DNA of 64,000 nt from Linepithema humile (taxonomy: Eukaryota; Arthropoda; Insecta; Hymenoptera; Formicidae), in the NCBI RefSeq assembly GCF_040581485.1, contig NC_090131.1:20906532-20970531 (forward strand), written 5' to 3'. Of this stretch, positions 22,582 to 36,105 are shown in pieces. The stretch's first letter is position 1; each line of letters starts with the position of its first letter. Both the position numbers and the translations under genes were made by a program. The notes under the pieces are model-generated. The model ran no database searches. It was not told the origin of the DNA and was given only the letters and a program-made list of their open reading frames with translations.

Positions 22582-23628
22582 TCGTTGGATTTAACCGGGT
22601 ATGAGTGTAAGCGCCCCTAAAATTTATGTTCCTGTTGGGAATGATCGTTTCTCTCTCTCTCACGTCTTTATGTTTGTAGCGCGCATCCGCGCGGCACTCG
22701 GACGGGGCATTGACAGTTCTTCCCTTGTGTAACTGGCACTCACCTTATCTCCACTTGGTCCATTCGTTTGCTTCTATAGTTGCGCGAAGCGGCTTTAAGC
22801 ACATTCAAAGTAAACGCGCATGAATGTTACTAGTAAAATTGCAGTTAGATGCGCAGTGCATGTAATTGTATTGCGTGTGAATTATTTATCACTGTTTCGT
22901 AATATCAACATGGATGTTGTTTGAAATGTGTTAGTGAAATCTCATGTGTAGGTTAAATGGAACAAGCGTGTTTGTTTCAGTCCCGATGTATGTACAGTCG
23001 GAATTACTAAAGCGCTTTATAAAAAATTCTGCTTGCGGCTGAAAGAGCTCCAGTTTTTTCTATAATATTAAATTTAAGAAAAATTATAGCAGAGGTTGTA
23101 GTAAATTATTTATTTTACAATTTTAATAGTAATTTTTTAATAGTAAAGTACGTAATATTAACAAAGATTTGGATTTACGGGATGAATAACTGAAATTTAT
23201 GAAATAGTGTTTTGAATAATTTTTTTAAAATAATGTGTTATATTATAAACAATTTATTGAAATAGACACGGTTAGCCAATTTCATTCGTTTTTAATAGAG
23301 ATTGAATGTAATTAATATCGGTAATACATTGTTATTGATAAAGGGATTTGTTGTAATTTTATTGGAGGATTTAATAGAAGGCTTTAATTAGTATCGACAT
23401 AATATAATATAATATTTGTCGAAATACCAATTGTTTGAAGTTTCGATTAACGCTTACAATAAATATACTTACTCTAATTCTATTATCATATGACAGAAAT
23501 ACAGTTTATAATCGCTTTTTGATAAACTTTGTTTATTACATATTTAAGATAAATCAGCTTTAGTAAAATGAAATTCTAGAGTTAACAATTTATACTCAAT
23601 AAATACACCCGTCTCTTTCTGGCATATC

Positions 23629-23688
23629 GTAAGATAAATATTAGTTTATCAAATATAGGTAAGATAAATATTACTTCATCAAATATAG
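23629..23688. repeat. 30 bp tandem duplication
   Basis: Units 23629-23658 and 23659-23688 start GTAAGATAAATATTA and end ATCAAATATAG, differing at three internal bases (GTT in the first, CTT/C changes in the second). A third GTAAT start follows. Confidence 0.9.
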
Positions 23689-25380
23689 GTAATGGTCGAA
23701 AAATAAATCGTGCCGAAACAAAATGACTCGAGGGCACGAATATTGCATCAATATCACATAGGGAATTGTGCGTTTCGCACGATATATTGAATTCAATTTG
23801 GAATTCGCATCAGCAGTTCAGTCTCGTTGATGTACTCGACTTCGGTGCGAAGGCAGATGCATTTTCGCCGTGCCGACGTTGGTATGTTCGCCTGAAAGAG
23901 CGTCGGGAATAAAGCTCTGGAATTTAGATTAACGATCGTGCGTGACTTCAAAATTACCGCTGATCCCGTATCCGGCGTTCTCCTATTTTTCTATCTTCTT
24001 CCTTCTGCGCTGCATTTTCCATTTTTCCGTCGCTTTGTACCATTCCGATTCTCTTTTCGCGAAAAATGTCGAGTAGATTGCAGCCTTATTTATTTAAAAG
24101 TTTATAAAAATTTGAACCATTGCTTATTTGCTTAAAGTGGAAACATTGCCAATAAGCAACGTTTGATATTTGTTAAGGAATTGCGTAACGTGCGCGATAA
24201 ACATGGATATCATGTGGTGCTACACGCCAACAGTACCTGCTTTCTCTGTATATTTACACCGCATCTTTTTCTTTTCTCTTTTATTTACACATGATTTTCA
24301 TGAGACATAATAAACTGTGAATGCGTGGGAAATAATTTTGTAAATTTTATAAAGTAATTTTTTTTTGTGAATGTATTAAAATCAGATTCTTTTAAGTTTA
24401 TGATATAATCTGAGATAACCTCGCTGCATGCTTTTTGCACGCGAATTCTCTACAAAAACAGGTTTAAAAATATCCTCAATTTCTTTTTCCCGCATGTTTC
24501 TAACTTCATTTCGTCTTGCAAACATATGTCGGCAGCGCGCAGAGATGAAATACATAAGGAGACGCGGTGCGGCTCATTTACAATTCCGTTGGGTCACATC
24601 GACAGGTATAACGCGAGGGGTTTTCTATTATTCCCCTCCCCGACATGTAAACTAATATTATCTTACTCTCTCTCGTGTGGATCGCGAGTGGCTCACATCC
24701 TAGACGGTCGCGTACAAACTGTATGGAGGATAGAGTTCTCGGGCGCGAGAGGAAGAACAGGGCGTGGAAGGAAGGCGTGCAAGCTGTCGTCGACGAAAGA
24801 TTTGAAACGGGGCGTGCATAAAAAGAGAAACGAAGGCGGCGAGAGCCGAGGAAAAATAGCTGAAGGGTGGAGGGGGAGAGGAAAAAGTCGCTCCAACTTC
24901 ATACGGAACGTGGCACAGATTTTGTCGTGATATAGCACGACAAGTCACTATTCAAAATCGCGGTACCTATTTACTTTGCCCTCATAGAGTCACAGACTGG
25001 CTCGTTTCCTCTTGCGATTCTTGAGGCTTGATCCTAGGAAGGTGTACTTTCAGATATGACTGTTGACGCACGAACAATTGAATCGTCATGTAATAATTCT
25101 TAAATATATTTTAGAGGTCAAATCTGCATTTTATTTAGTTTGAAATTGATATTAATATTTTAGTTATTTGAATAATTTTCTGCGATGCATCTTGGCGCCT
25201 GCTTTACTTTTAAATGAATGCGATCATTTTTGTCCGACGTCCGCTCTGTCACAATGATCGATGCACCTCTACCTTCTTCAGCTACTTCCACTTGTTGTAT
25301 CATGAGTACGTCGCGCCGGCCTATAAAGTGCTAGTTTTATACACTGATCGATAATGTCTTATTTCCTTACGCTGCCTTGA

Positions 25381-25404
25381 TAACTTCCGGCATGTCGGAA
25401 GTTA
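25381..25404. repeat. Perfect 9 bp stem-loop
   Basis: TAACTTCCG, a six-base loop GCATGT, then CGGAAGTTA. A clean hairpin in otherwise unstructured intron. Confidence 0.8.
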
Positions 25405-28400
25405 CAAAGTATCGCGTTACTTACACCCATTCTTTCGGACGATCGGAGCTTTATTGCCAGTGTAACGAGACAAACGTGAAAACAAGGCACGAAGAACTAT
25501 TTTACGAGCGTATCTAATTTTTTGTTTGTTTACCGTAAATGTATTTTTATCAACACACAAGCGGAACATCGTACAAGCTCTGAAAATGATTCAGCTTTGA
25601 TTGTACACATTTATTATAGAAGAAATTGGATATCAGTGGATTTATCTAACAGGTTGTAAACAAGTTTGTTCAGAAGCGATTAATAATTTGTTTTTGAGAA
25701 ACAACTTTGATATATCTATCACAGGTAGAGTTTCTCAATTTGTAGATTTTTTTTTATTATTTTTTCTAAACGAAAGTTTGTCGGTGGTTTATCTGAAATC
25801 AGAAATTATCATCGTTGTACGAGGGGGAGATTCATCTCGAGTTTATCGCAAGTTTATCGCAAAACGTGTTTTGCGCGCAAATTCGCCGGCTTTTTACAAA
25901 GCGTTTAGAATTTTTATGAAGTAACACATTTCACGATAAGCCTATCTTACAACGTCGGAATAATCTCGCCTACCTCAACAACGGAACGTACACGATACGT
26001 ATGCAAGTTTTGTCGCGACGGTGAGGAACGACGAGTCGCGCCGCGTCGCATCGCGCTGTCGAGTACGCGAATTAGGCAAATTTATACGAAAACCATAAAT
26101 CCTTAATTATTTTCTAACCATGCAGCGTTCCGTGTAAGCGTGCCCGAAATTTGCGATTCAAATTGCAGGCCTCGCTATTAAATCGCTCTCCACAAGCAAG
26201 CCCGCCTCCTCTTTGCCAATATTTACCCTCGTCTTTCGTGAGTCGCCCGTTGTCGAGTCGAGCGAGAGGGGGGTGGGGGAAGCTTACAAAAGCGGCGGAA
26301 GATCACCCCTCGAGTCATACTTAAACGTCGTCTTTTGGTTTGCACTACCGGCAAATAGATGGTTTTACGAACCTTGTTTCAGCAGCTAAATTCCTTGCTT
26401 CTTCTTCCGGATCTCGCGTGTCAGTCGTTGAACAAGGAAGGAAAGAGGAAGGAATTTCTCATCTTCAATACCGTGCGATCCATTGACATATACGTCCGAA
26501 TGTGTTTTTCCATTTACTGCGCATTTCTTATTGATGTGTGGTTATTTACAATAGTATTTTCTCTTTGTGTAAACACTATTTTTACGCATTGTGTTTTTGA
26601 ATGAAACATACGTGATGTCGTTTTATCTATATAAGAGAATTGTTTTAAAATAATTTTACAATATTATTACATATGTCGAATAACATATGTAACATATGCA
26701 ACATGCACAAAAGGAATGGAAGAAGTTATTTTTAAATCAAAGTTTATTACAATTGCTTTTTATTTTTTCATACTGAATTTATGGTACGAAAAAGTTCGCA
26801 TTTTTTCTTTTTCTTTCATAACAATTTCTTCCTCTGGCTTATTTCATGGAAAATTGTCGTTGCTTTCGTTTTCACGTTTTTAGAGGGACTGATTTATGCC
26901 TCGTCAACCGGCCGGTAATAGTTTCTTTCGCGCCGACGACATAACAGCCGACGTAAGCCGTTTCAATATAAGGCTGCGCTTTATCACTGAAAGTCTATTA
27001 TCGCGACTCATCTCTGCCGACCATTCTTTCACGCGGCGCTTGGTATGTACGAGGCAGAAACTATGCATTACTCGCATAATTTTAAATTTATATCTTGAGG
27101 CGCAAGGCGTGAGGCTCTAGCGCGGCTTACTTCAAGCAATATCGTAAAAGAACTCGGGAGGGAAAAGTAAAACTTGGTACCGCGAAAGATCTTGAGCAGA
27201 GACTGCGGACGCGACAAAGTGTCATCAACGTCGACTCTTCCACTTATCGTAACTCTGCACTGCGGAGAGATAGTTTCGTGGGATTGTATTAGGTCGCGTC
27301 CCATTTCTGCGGAACCTTTCGGAATCGCGGGATCAAGTTTTAATGAGGCGTCCTCCAGTCGCCGTACTTATGTCCCGTCCAATCGCGTTGAAGCTCGTGC
27401 AAATTGCGCGAGCACTTGAAATTTTCGAGATTTACCGTGCGCACGGCGGTTATTTATTTGATATCTATCGAGAAATTGAGATTACCTACAAATTAAAAAC
27501 GTGAGAAAAAAAATGTCTCGATTTCTCGTAAAGTTATTAATTGCAAATAAATGTAATGACATTTGATATCCTATTTATGGTTGACAATTCATCGGGTGTG
27601 ATTGATTAATTTTACAATGTAAGTAATGAAGCATTTTATTAAATTTTGCGAAATTTATCTTTGTTGCGTAGTAAATTAGTAAATGCACTTGATCGATAAA
27701 CGTGAAAGGCCGCGATGCGCAGTATTAATCAACAAGAGTTGAGAAATGTCTGCCACCGGTTCGTTAGTCACTCGTATAACGTCAGGGTGATCGACGATGC
27801 GCGATTAAACCAATGCAGTAATTGCGCTTTCATTTAATTCGAAATGGGCCGATTGGCGAATGGACGATGTTTTCACCGTTAGACAAATAGCACGCCAATC
27901 TAATGTGATCTTAAAGTTCGATTCGATTGTGTGTATGCGTGCGTATGCACGTTGTGTATGTATGTGTACGACATGAATGCAAACTGCGCGTTTTGGACTA
28001 ATGAATAGTTATTAAATTACTGCAATGCGAAGCCGTATTTATTTCCGAGAACTTGGTTAACATTAAACTTTAGAATATTTTATTCACAATATGAACTGCG
28101 ATGATAGCATATAAATGGCAATTTCCATGATCAGTCAAAGTATCATTTGCAAGCGTAAATGGTATTCCGCTACAACGCACTTAACTTATTTTCCAATAAT
28201 TCTCGGTTTCGCGAACATCACATTCTATGCTCTCTCATTTATTCGGCAGGTTTGCACGTACTTCAAATACAACGGATTATTCATCATATTATCAGCAGTT
28301 GATTATGTCTGCGTATGTGAATAGCATTTAGTCGTCGCCTGTACAGTACATGCGTCTAATTAAATGGAGGAACACTGCTGCGATACGCAATTACAATATC

Positions 28401-28616
28401 AGGGTTATATATCGAAATAGCCCTTTTGCGCGTTCAAGATTCTTCATGTAGCACGCTATATTTTATTCCCACCCGTGATCTCGTTATTTCTATGTTGCGA
28501 TAATATGCCATGTTATTTGAACATACAAACCGTTAATTTGCGATAATCCGAATTAGCACTAATTCATTCGTGCTCCCGCAATTACTCTGCGACTCTTGAC
28601 ATAGACAATAGCGCGT

Positions 28617-28653
28617 TTGGGTAAATCACTTAACGCCTAAGGCGTTGACCCAA
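28617..28653. repeat. Nested inverted repeat
   Basis: The inner palindrome AACGCCT-A-AGGCGTT (28632-28646) sits inside an outer pair, TTGGGT at 28617-28622 and ACCCAA at 28648-28653. A small cruciform or RNA hairpin is possible. Confidence 0.65.
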
Positions 28654-30620
28654 GTATGTGACAGATCGCTGCAGCTTAGTAGCGCTCGGCTTAGGTCAAG
28701 CATATCGCATTGTTAGACGTCTACAATGGAACAATAAACAATGGCTTGTTATCGCATGTGATTGAGCTGAGCGCGCAGTTTCGCCGTATCAATTGATTCG
28801 AATGCGGAGAGCATCGTTTTCGTATATTTTTGTAGATACTTTCTCGCGTGTGATGCCCTGCTTGTTCATCCACAATACTGTTTTCTATATATTGCGCACG
28901 TGAATAAAATGCTGTGCGCGCTTGTTATAGAATCCATCGAGATTATCTGTGTCATAGATTTCCGTAAGGATGCGTTCATGAATGTCGTTTCCTGGTTCTA
29001 TTACTTATAGATATACGTTAGCATTAACAACACAACACACATCGAGCGAAAAGTGAAATACGTCTATTGCAGATACGCGCGCGGGGAGCGATGCCGATTA
29101 AGCTCCAATTTCCTTCTATCGGATAAAGAAAGCGGGCGGCTTTGCTTGATAGCTCCTGCCGTCCGATCTTTGGCTCGGTTAAATTCGGCGGGACTTTTTT
29201 TCGTTCGCTAAAACATCAGCCGGCCGTATCTAGATAACGGCGAGCTTTAGAAGCGATCGATAAAGTCATCTCTTTTCCTCGTCTGGTTCTCTTTCGGACT
29301 TGGAATAGGAATTTATATGTACTCCCATAAAACGCAACCTTCCTCCCTTCTTCTGTGGCTTGTTCTCCGGTTTTATTCTCTTCCCTTCGTGTCTTTTTCT
29401 TCCCCTTTGCGCTCCTATTTTCCGTTTGCCTCGCGCTTAAAGCGCATTTCTCCACATTTAGAGAGACATTCGTGGAGTTTAATTTTATAGAAAACGAAAC
29501 GATATTATTATAACGGCAGATAATAACGGATTACTAAATTATGCAGCAATATATTTTACGCTTATTTATAATTTTTGTAACACGCGCGTATATTATTACA
29601 CTACTTTTACGAGAGATTAGATGATTAAATTGAACGTTAACAGAGAAATATTCTGAAAAGAAGTGTCTAGCATACGCAGACAAGAAGAAAGAGTGAATAA
29701 TGAGAAGACTAAGTTACGGATTCCGAGGAATAAATCTATAAAGGGTGGGTTTTTGCCTATCGGGTCCAAGAATCGATTCCATCGCTCGCAGTTAAGCGTT
29801 ATTACGCTCGAGCCGCGGAATCCCTGCGGTTTACTGAATAATACTACGTTTTAGTAAAGCTTGTCTCCCCCTTTCGCTCCCGGGGAACTGCTCTCCGACA
29901 ACGGAACACCGTTGTCTGCCTTCAACCGTGCGTTATGGCGATTGAGACGTTGCTCGTTTGAATCGATGACGAAAGGATCGCGCGCGCGCATTTTGCAGCC
30001 ACGTCGAGATGCATCCAATTCCGCAATATCCGTTAATGTTCAGTGCGAGGACAGCAGACACCGGATTCCGCGGAGCGTGACATCGAGATAATGACTGGCA
30101 AACCAATCAGTTAACTAGACCGAGTCGGAGTAGACTGTAACGAGGATATATCCCACGGTGCATTTAGCGGCGCGTGAAGCGCATTAAGAGAAATTAAAAG
30201 TCGCGTAGAAACGCTCGCGAAAATCGGGGAATTGAGAGAGCGAGAATTTCTCGCGCACAACATAATTATTTGCTCTGGCTTCTTTCATGCGCGAATCTTG
30301 GCGCTGCGCGCGGACGTCGCAACGTGTTGCAGCCGGCCATCTGTAATAACTGAGTCGTAAAATTCTAATAAAAATCGCACGACGACTTGTTTGATATAGT
30401 GGCAACGGCCGAGGTATGGTTAAGATTATCTGTTTGATTAACGGCGCTATTAAAGCGCGCGAATCACGCTTACGCGATTTATACGGTGACGTAAAACGAA
30501 TTGAACGTGAATTGAGCGCCAGCTGAATCGCGTGTACGAACACGGATACCCGTATAACGTTTGAGAATAAAAGTGTGTGCACGCGCGAAGTATATAAACG
30601 CAGTAAGCGCATTACCGGAA

Positions 30621-30634
30621 GGGGGGGGGGGGGG
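30621..30634. repeat. Run of 14 G
   Basis: An uninterrupted G homopolymer, followed by GAGAGAC. The minus-strand 219-codon frame at 30184-30843 reads through it as a proline run. Confidence 0.9.
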
Positions 30635-31555
30635 AGAGACATTGAGTGAGAAGGGGAAAGTGTAGGATAATATTTGCGATAAATATAGCTTTGGCAATCG
30701 TCGCGGACGTGGATTTGAGACGTTATTGTTCCGCCAACGGTAACGAGTCGCGGATTTGAATTCATTGTTTCAAAGAGCCAGTTACAGCGGCTTTTCACGA
30801 GCGATATATTATCTGTTATTATTGCAGCCCCACTCGAAGCCACAATGGCCGGCTTTGCGCTCTGATCTCCATATTTTAATTAAAAGCTCTTGACGCTAGG
30901 ATACGTACGTCTCGCCAGGTGGAAGTCAATTCGCAATATCACTATGTTCGTAATGTAGTTGTACGTTAGACCACTGCAATGGTAATTTAGAATATGCTAC
31001 ATATTTCGTATTGACTGTGAAAATTTACACCGCCAGCGCGAGCAGATTTTCCGCGATATAGCATATGTATGTGCAAGGGATGGAATAATTCTTTTATTAT
31101 CATCATAAAAAGGGAATACAAACATACAAGACGTGATAATTAAAAGCTGTCAATATTACGTACATATAATAATATTATTTCATACGATTACACATGCGCA
31201 AAAATAGATCTGGCGGCAATTTGCTGGTCATTTACTGATGCGTTTGTCTCGTGTCTAAACAAACGCCAGTTAACTAGATGCGTCTCTTTTCTACGTTCCA
31301 CGAAAGACATTAACTTTGTCATGCAGTCACGTTCGTCTCTGGCCCGCGGCTAAAGAGAGCAATTTGTCTGTCCATTATCGCAGCGACGTAACACAAAGGC
31401 GAGTGTGGCCAACTTTGGTATTGGACACCGGAGCACGCGACGGGTACGCGGTGGAATGCGAGGGGTGTAACGTCGGGCAAAGAGACAGGTGAATGGGAGA
31501 AGAAAACGGAGAGAAAAGGAGATAGGGGAGAGATAGGGTAGTACAAAAGGAGAGA
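30635..31555. other. Intron stretch ending in purine-rich DNA
   Basis: Mixed sequence ending in a G/A-rich tract from about 31494. No gene or defined repeat recognised. Confidence 0.5.
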
Positions 31556-32150
31556 TCAGTGGAAAGAAAAACAACACAGAACGACGGCAAGGTGGAGAGG
31601 ATTATTTTCGGGTGGCGCGCGCTCGAACCCGGGTCTCGACGTTCGGGCGCGAGAGAATAGCGGTGGTTTATCCACGTTGTAAAATGCGGCGGGAATGTTT
31701 TCCCTCCCCCTATGCGAAAATAGTGGGTCGTAAGCTAGTACGCGAGCGCGCGCGCGCATACACGAACGCGGATGGTGAAGCGATGCGAAGGCTTGGCTGA
31801 GGTCGGGAAGCGGCGTCGCGTTCCACGACGCGGCGGCGGCGGCGGCACATGCCGTATACAGGTGCCGCTCCACTCGTACATCAACAACGTGATTCCCATG
31901 CATACTGCTCACAATCTCGCGCGTTGCCTGCGGGAGGGGGCGCGGAGGGGTGAAGATGCATATGCATACACGCGCGACCCTCGGGGTTGCGCGTGCATAT
32001 GCGCCTCTTGTTTCCCTCAGGGGAACACGCGTGTACATCTCTCGTCCGGATCTCGTGCGCGTCTCCGTCTCGCGCTTGTCACGGGGCTGAATTCATGTTC
32101 CGAGGTCGCGCCACGTCGCGCGCGCGATCGTCATTCTCGAGACCGATAGG
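31556..32150. other. CpG-rich segment with hairpin
   Basis: About 600 bp clearly richer in GC and CpG than its surroundings. It includes a GC alternation near 31746-31758, a CGG trinucleotide run at 31831-31846 and a hairpin at 31958-32002. Open frames overlap on both strands (for example minus 31556-32038 and plus 31772-32149), typical of stop-poor CpG-rich DNA rather than of a gene. It could be an internal promoter or regulatory element; that is inference only. Confidence 0.5.
31958..32002. repeat. GC-rich stem-loop
   Basis: The left arm starts GCATATGCA and ends GCGCGACCC. The right arm, GGGTTGCGCGTGCATATGC, pairs with it around a TCG loop, with a small bulge on the left side. Confidence 0.7.
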
Positions 32151-33805
32151 AAAAGACTGGTTATTCAAATCGCATTGCTAAGCTACTTGCTCCTTGGATC
32201 TCTATCGACAATTTTCTACGTACTGGAAAACTGTCTTATGATATAATAAGTCGCGTTACAATCATTTGCACAGAGTCAAATCGATTTTGGCTTTTTAATT
32301 ATATTAATTGTAAGATATTGCTCAACAGAGACGGACAAATCTGATTAAAAAATAGGCATTTGCAAAATTTTTTTTCTTTAACTTTTATCTTAAAATGGTT
32401 ATTATGCTCTGTTATGGCTATTTTATTCTATACAATATAATATCTAATTTTATACTATAAAATATAAACTAAAAGACAAATTTTGTTGATAAAGTAATTT
32501 ACAATATATTTGGAAAGAGCATTGAAAGTAAATACAACAAAATCTACAAAAAATGATCAAAACTAATGGTTAAACGTCAATGTAACTGTAAAGCGTTAAA
32601 TGTATTCTTCAGATCTATGCTCAACTTGATTTATTGAAGTAATATTGCGCTTGAAGAATTTCTTACTTCTTTATATTGCTCTTTGATCTTTCATAATTAG
32701 TACATTGCATGGCAGTCACGATCTTTGAATAATTTCAGAAAAATCGTCTTGAAAGATAAGTCTAATTAAGTCTAATTAATTGAGTTCTTTATTAATGACT
32801 TGCACTTTATCAAAGCTCAATAAACGATAATTATTTTCCCAATTGTATTACGCACATAATGGAGTATAGAATGTGATTTGAACAAAAGCATCAATTATTT
32901 AAAAAATTTTTTCAAAGTTTTTTTTTATTAAAATTTACTGAATTTTTCGAATAAAATATGATCAGTTAGTAAAAAGTTATTGAAAAAGAAGAAAAATATA
33001 TTCATGATTAATTTTGTTACATTATTTTTTTCAATAAAATTTCTAGAAAAATGCATAAAGGCTTTTAGAAAAAATCTGATACATATAATGTTGGATAGCG
33101 AATACCATTCACTCGATCGCTCCACAACGTCTCAAATCGCATTAACGTTTCAGTAAGTTCTGATAACGTGTGCATACAAACGACGTATGTGAGACGCGTA
33201 AGCGAAAAAGTAAAAGTTAGACACGCGTAAACTTGAGATTGATTCCCTGTAGGAATTCCTGATGTATCCCGAGTTTCCTGTCAAACTTTTCACCGACGAT
33301 TACTTGGTTGTGCTCACGCGACCGTATCTTTTCGTTTTACTGATCTCTTTTGCGCATCATATTACGGCTCTGTGCCCTACGTTGCCTCGCTATGTGGTAA
33401 TTTTGCTGGAACATGTCGCACGGGGCGCTCGCAGTAAACCACGTACCAACGATGGGTCTCGTGTTCAAAGTACCTGCTTGTAATTGCACGCGGCCGTTTG
33501 TGGGTGCACAAGGGACGCACGCGCACCCCTGGGATACGGAAATACAGGGGACATACCGTCGAAGCGTTCGTGAAATGTAGCGTTAATCTCATTGCTGGCC
33601 AATCGCATTGTTGCAACGCAAATTACCTCGAGTCATTTATTGCGGATGACCTTTACCGTGAATGGGAATTCGTGTTGTAAGAAGATGATTCGACGGGGAT
33701 GTAAGCTTCATCAAGTTTTTTGAATAGTTCGTTAACATACAAGAACATGTAATAAGATACATTTTCAATAGTTACGTTTTTTATTACGTTCGTGCACTTT
33801 TTAAT

Positions 33806-33834
33806 CGTGGATTATAAGTGCATTATAATCCACG
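33806..33834. repeat. Perfect 12 bp stem-loop
   Basis: CGTGGATTATAA at 33806-33817 and TTATAATCCACG at 33823-33834 are exact complements around GTGCA. It is the longest perfect short-loop stem I noticed in the window. Confidence 0.9.
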
Positions 33835-36084
33835 CATTAATTTCGAAAATTTTTAATAAAAGTAAAATTGTCCACGGTAAAATAATAAGAACTTTGTTCT
33901 TGTTTCAAGTTAAACTTATTCTACAAGTGCAACCGAATCTACGTTATGTTGAAATGTTGCAATATGAATGCTGTAATTACGTTGGAGGAAACAGAACTCT
34001 CTCGCAACTGCGAGTAAATACATGACAGCATTTTTTATTTGTTCATAATATATTTACTTTTATGTATTCATAGTTACGTGGTATATGTAATATTATCAAC
34101 GTTTAGTTTTTAACATAGTCATAAATGTATAGTTCAAACTACAACATGTTTTCACATGCTGGCGCGTATTGCGTGAGAATTGAGAGTACATTTACTGTTT
34201 GTAACGTAATTATTGCAATTTTTAACGCAATGCTGGAAAATTGCAAACAAAAAATCCTGACGGTTGCTGAAGAGAGAATGCTGCACGTATGAATAGAGAA
34301 GTACTTCTCGCACTTTGATTCAACAGTCAAATTTTTCTTTTTCGTCGAGCTCCTGTGTCGACAGGATATACGAGGTTAAAAGCGGCGAAAAGGAGTTCGC
34401 CATGAATATCTCTTTTTGCGCGTCGCGTAAAAACAAGCGGTGGGGAAAGAGCAAAGAGCATATAGCGACGGTGCGAGTCGCACGAAAGAAAGCAACTCTC
34501 AAAGGACGTTGCGTTACAAGTCACTCTCAAAGGATGTATCCGGAGTACACCAACCGCAAGGGAGTCACGGTAACCCAATAAATAAAGAAGCAAAAATGGA
34601 TAAATCGTGGCGAGCCGGCCAAACGGCCTCCGTTTTTAGAAAAAAAAATCCCGGCGCTCTTTGTCTCTGGCTGTTTCGCTCTGCTTTAATGGGTTGTTTT
34701 TTTACTCTCAATGGGCGTTTCCCGTCCACGTGTGGCGGAAAAAGGATAGTACAGCGGTATTAGTAATGACGAGGCGGCACAATAGTTGATAGTTAACGCA
34801 TAGATGCATCGGTCGGGCGCGGCCCGGTTTAGTTTGCGCTTAACGATGCGCAAGCGTCGCCCGAATGATACAGATTGAATAGCAGCGGCAAGGCAATGTT
34901 GGTTACGAAGCGTTGATTCGTGAGAGAAGAAAGGAGACACGAAGGGGGTGGACGGATGGGCGGGTAGGAACAGTCAGTGGCCTTCATTTGGGTGCAAATG
35001 GAGTTTTTCCTAAATGGACGTTTCAAAAGTTTGCCGCTGTCAGGCATTGTGTTTGGTCAGGCGGACGGAGCGAGCGGAGCGAGCGGAGGGACGTGGAGAG
35101 CGAGAGCAACTGCAGAATCAGTCTGCCAAGGCTTTGATTAGCTGGCGCCACGAGGCAAAGGCTTCCTCCAATGTTCGCGTCGTATTTATGGTCGATTCGC
35201 TCGTTCTTCTCGCGACAATTGTCGCTCTGTTGTTTCCTGCTTCTTTTCCTGTATTTTTCTCAGTCGTATTTTCTTTATCTCTTTTTTTTCCTGTTTTTGC
35301 GTTAACAATGGTGTTTTTCTGCGTCGTAGTGGTATTTTTATGTATTAGCAATGCCATCGTTCTTCGCGAAAAATTTAATAAAAACATGCAGTCATTATAA
35401 TATACGTAAATAACAAACATAAATTCAGGCGACGGTGCGAAATTAATTTCTAGCACATTCAGAAATTAATTTGAATTTTGTATTAATAAACATTGTTGGC
35501 GTCACTATGTTTTGATATTTTAAGTAAAATGCGCAGAGAATAATATTAATTCTATTTGACATATTATAATTTAATTACTGAATATTATCAAGACCTTTCA
35601 TCTGTTGTTTATTTGACAAGAAAGTATTCTATCTTATTATTATTCGGAATTGTTCTTTTATGTTTCCATTAAAAAGAAGTCCATTGATAATCTTCAAGGA
35701 ACTTCTAAAAATTGTTTTTTTATTTTTTTTTTTGCTTTTCAACTTCAATTTAAAATTTTATTACCTTATTTTGTTTGCATCGAAGCGAAATCACTGTTGA
35801 TCCGGGTTCATTATATAGTTGATTGTAGATAGGTCACGTCCCGTCGTACGCTTGCTGAAACTCTTATCTTCGTAACACCACACTTAAGACGCGTTAGATG
35901 CAATTAATTATGTACTTATCATCTAAATTGTATGTTATCTATTTAGCTGAAAGCTGCTGAGTCAAGAAATCTGACAGTTAGATTTGATAAGAAAACAAAT
36001 TTTGGACTAGATAGTTCGACGCTGATATTGTTTATAAAGTCTTCGTTCACTTTCCTTTTTATTCGACTGTAATCGAAAATAGGG

Positions 36085-36105
36085 TTTTCGCATCGAATGC
36101 GAAAA
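36085..36105. repeat. Perfect 9 bp stem-loop, TTCGCAT type
   Basis: TTTTCGCAT-CGA-ATGCGAAAA. It lies about 520 bp upstream of the second exon. Confidence 0.8.

Larger units (their letters stand above)
21808..30620. other. Intron stretch, scattered short hairpins
   Basis: Alternating AT-rich and CpG-richer intron. Noted: perfect short hairpins at 22560-22581 and 25381-25404, a 30 bp tandem duplication at 23629-23688, an alternating GT/GC tract at 27929-27952 and a nested inverted repeat at 28617-28653. Purine-rich sequence at about 24730-24890 produces an Arg/Lys/Gly-rich open frame (24526-24930) that I take as chance. No gene recognised. Confidence 0.55.

Noticed and set aside
28560..28700. 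tRNA-like or ncRNA gene suggested by the nested stems at 28617-28653
   Set aside because: No cloverleaf spacing, anticodon loop or internal promoter boxes could be made out.
30184..30843. 219-codon minus-strand open frame, the longest in the window
   Set aside because: No recognisable domain. It reads a G homopolymer as prolines and is rich in Arg and Ser as expected of a chance frame in CpG-rich DNA; no splice or promoter context supports it.
31556..32149. 160-codon minus and 125-codon plus frames
   Set aside because: They are mutual shadows in a CpG-rich segment with few stop codons.
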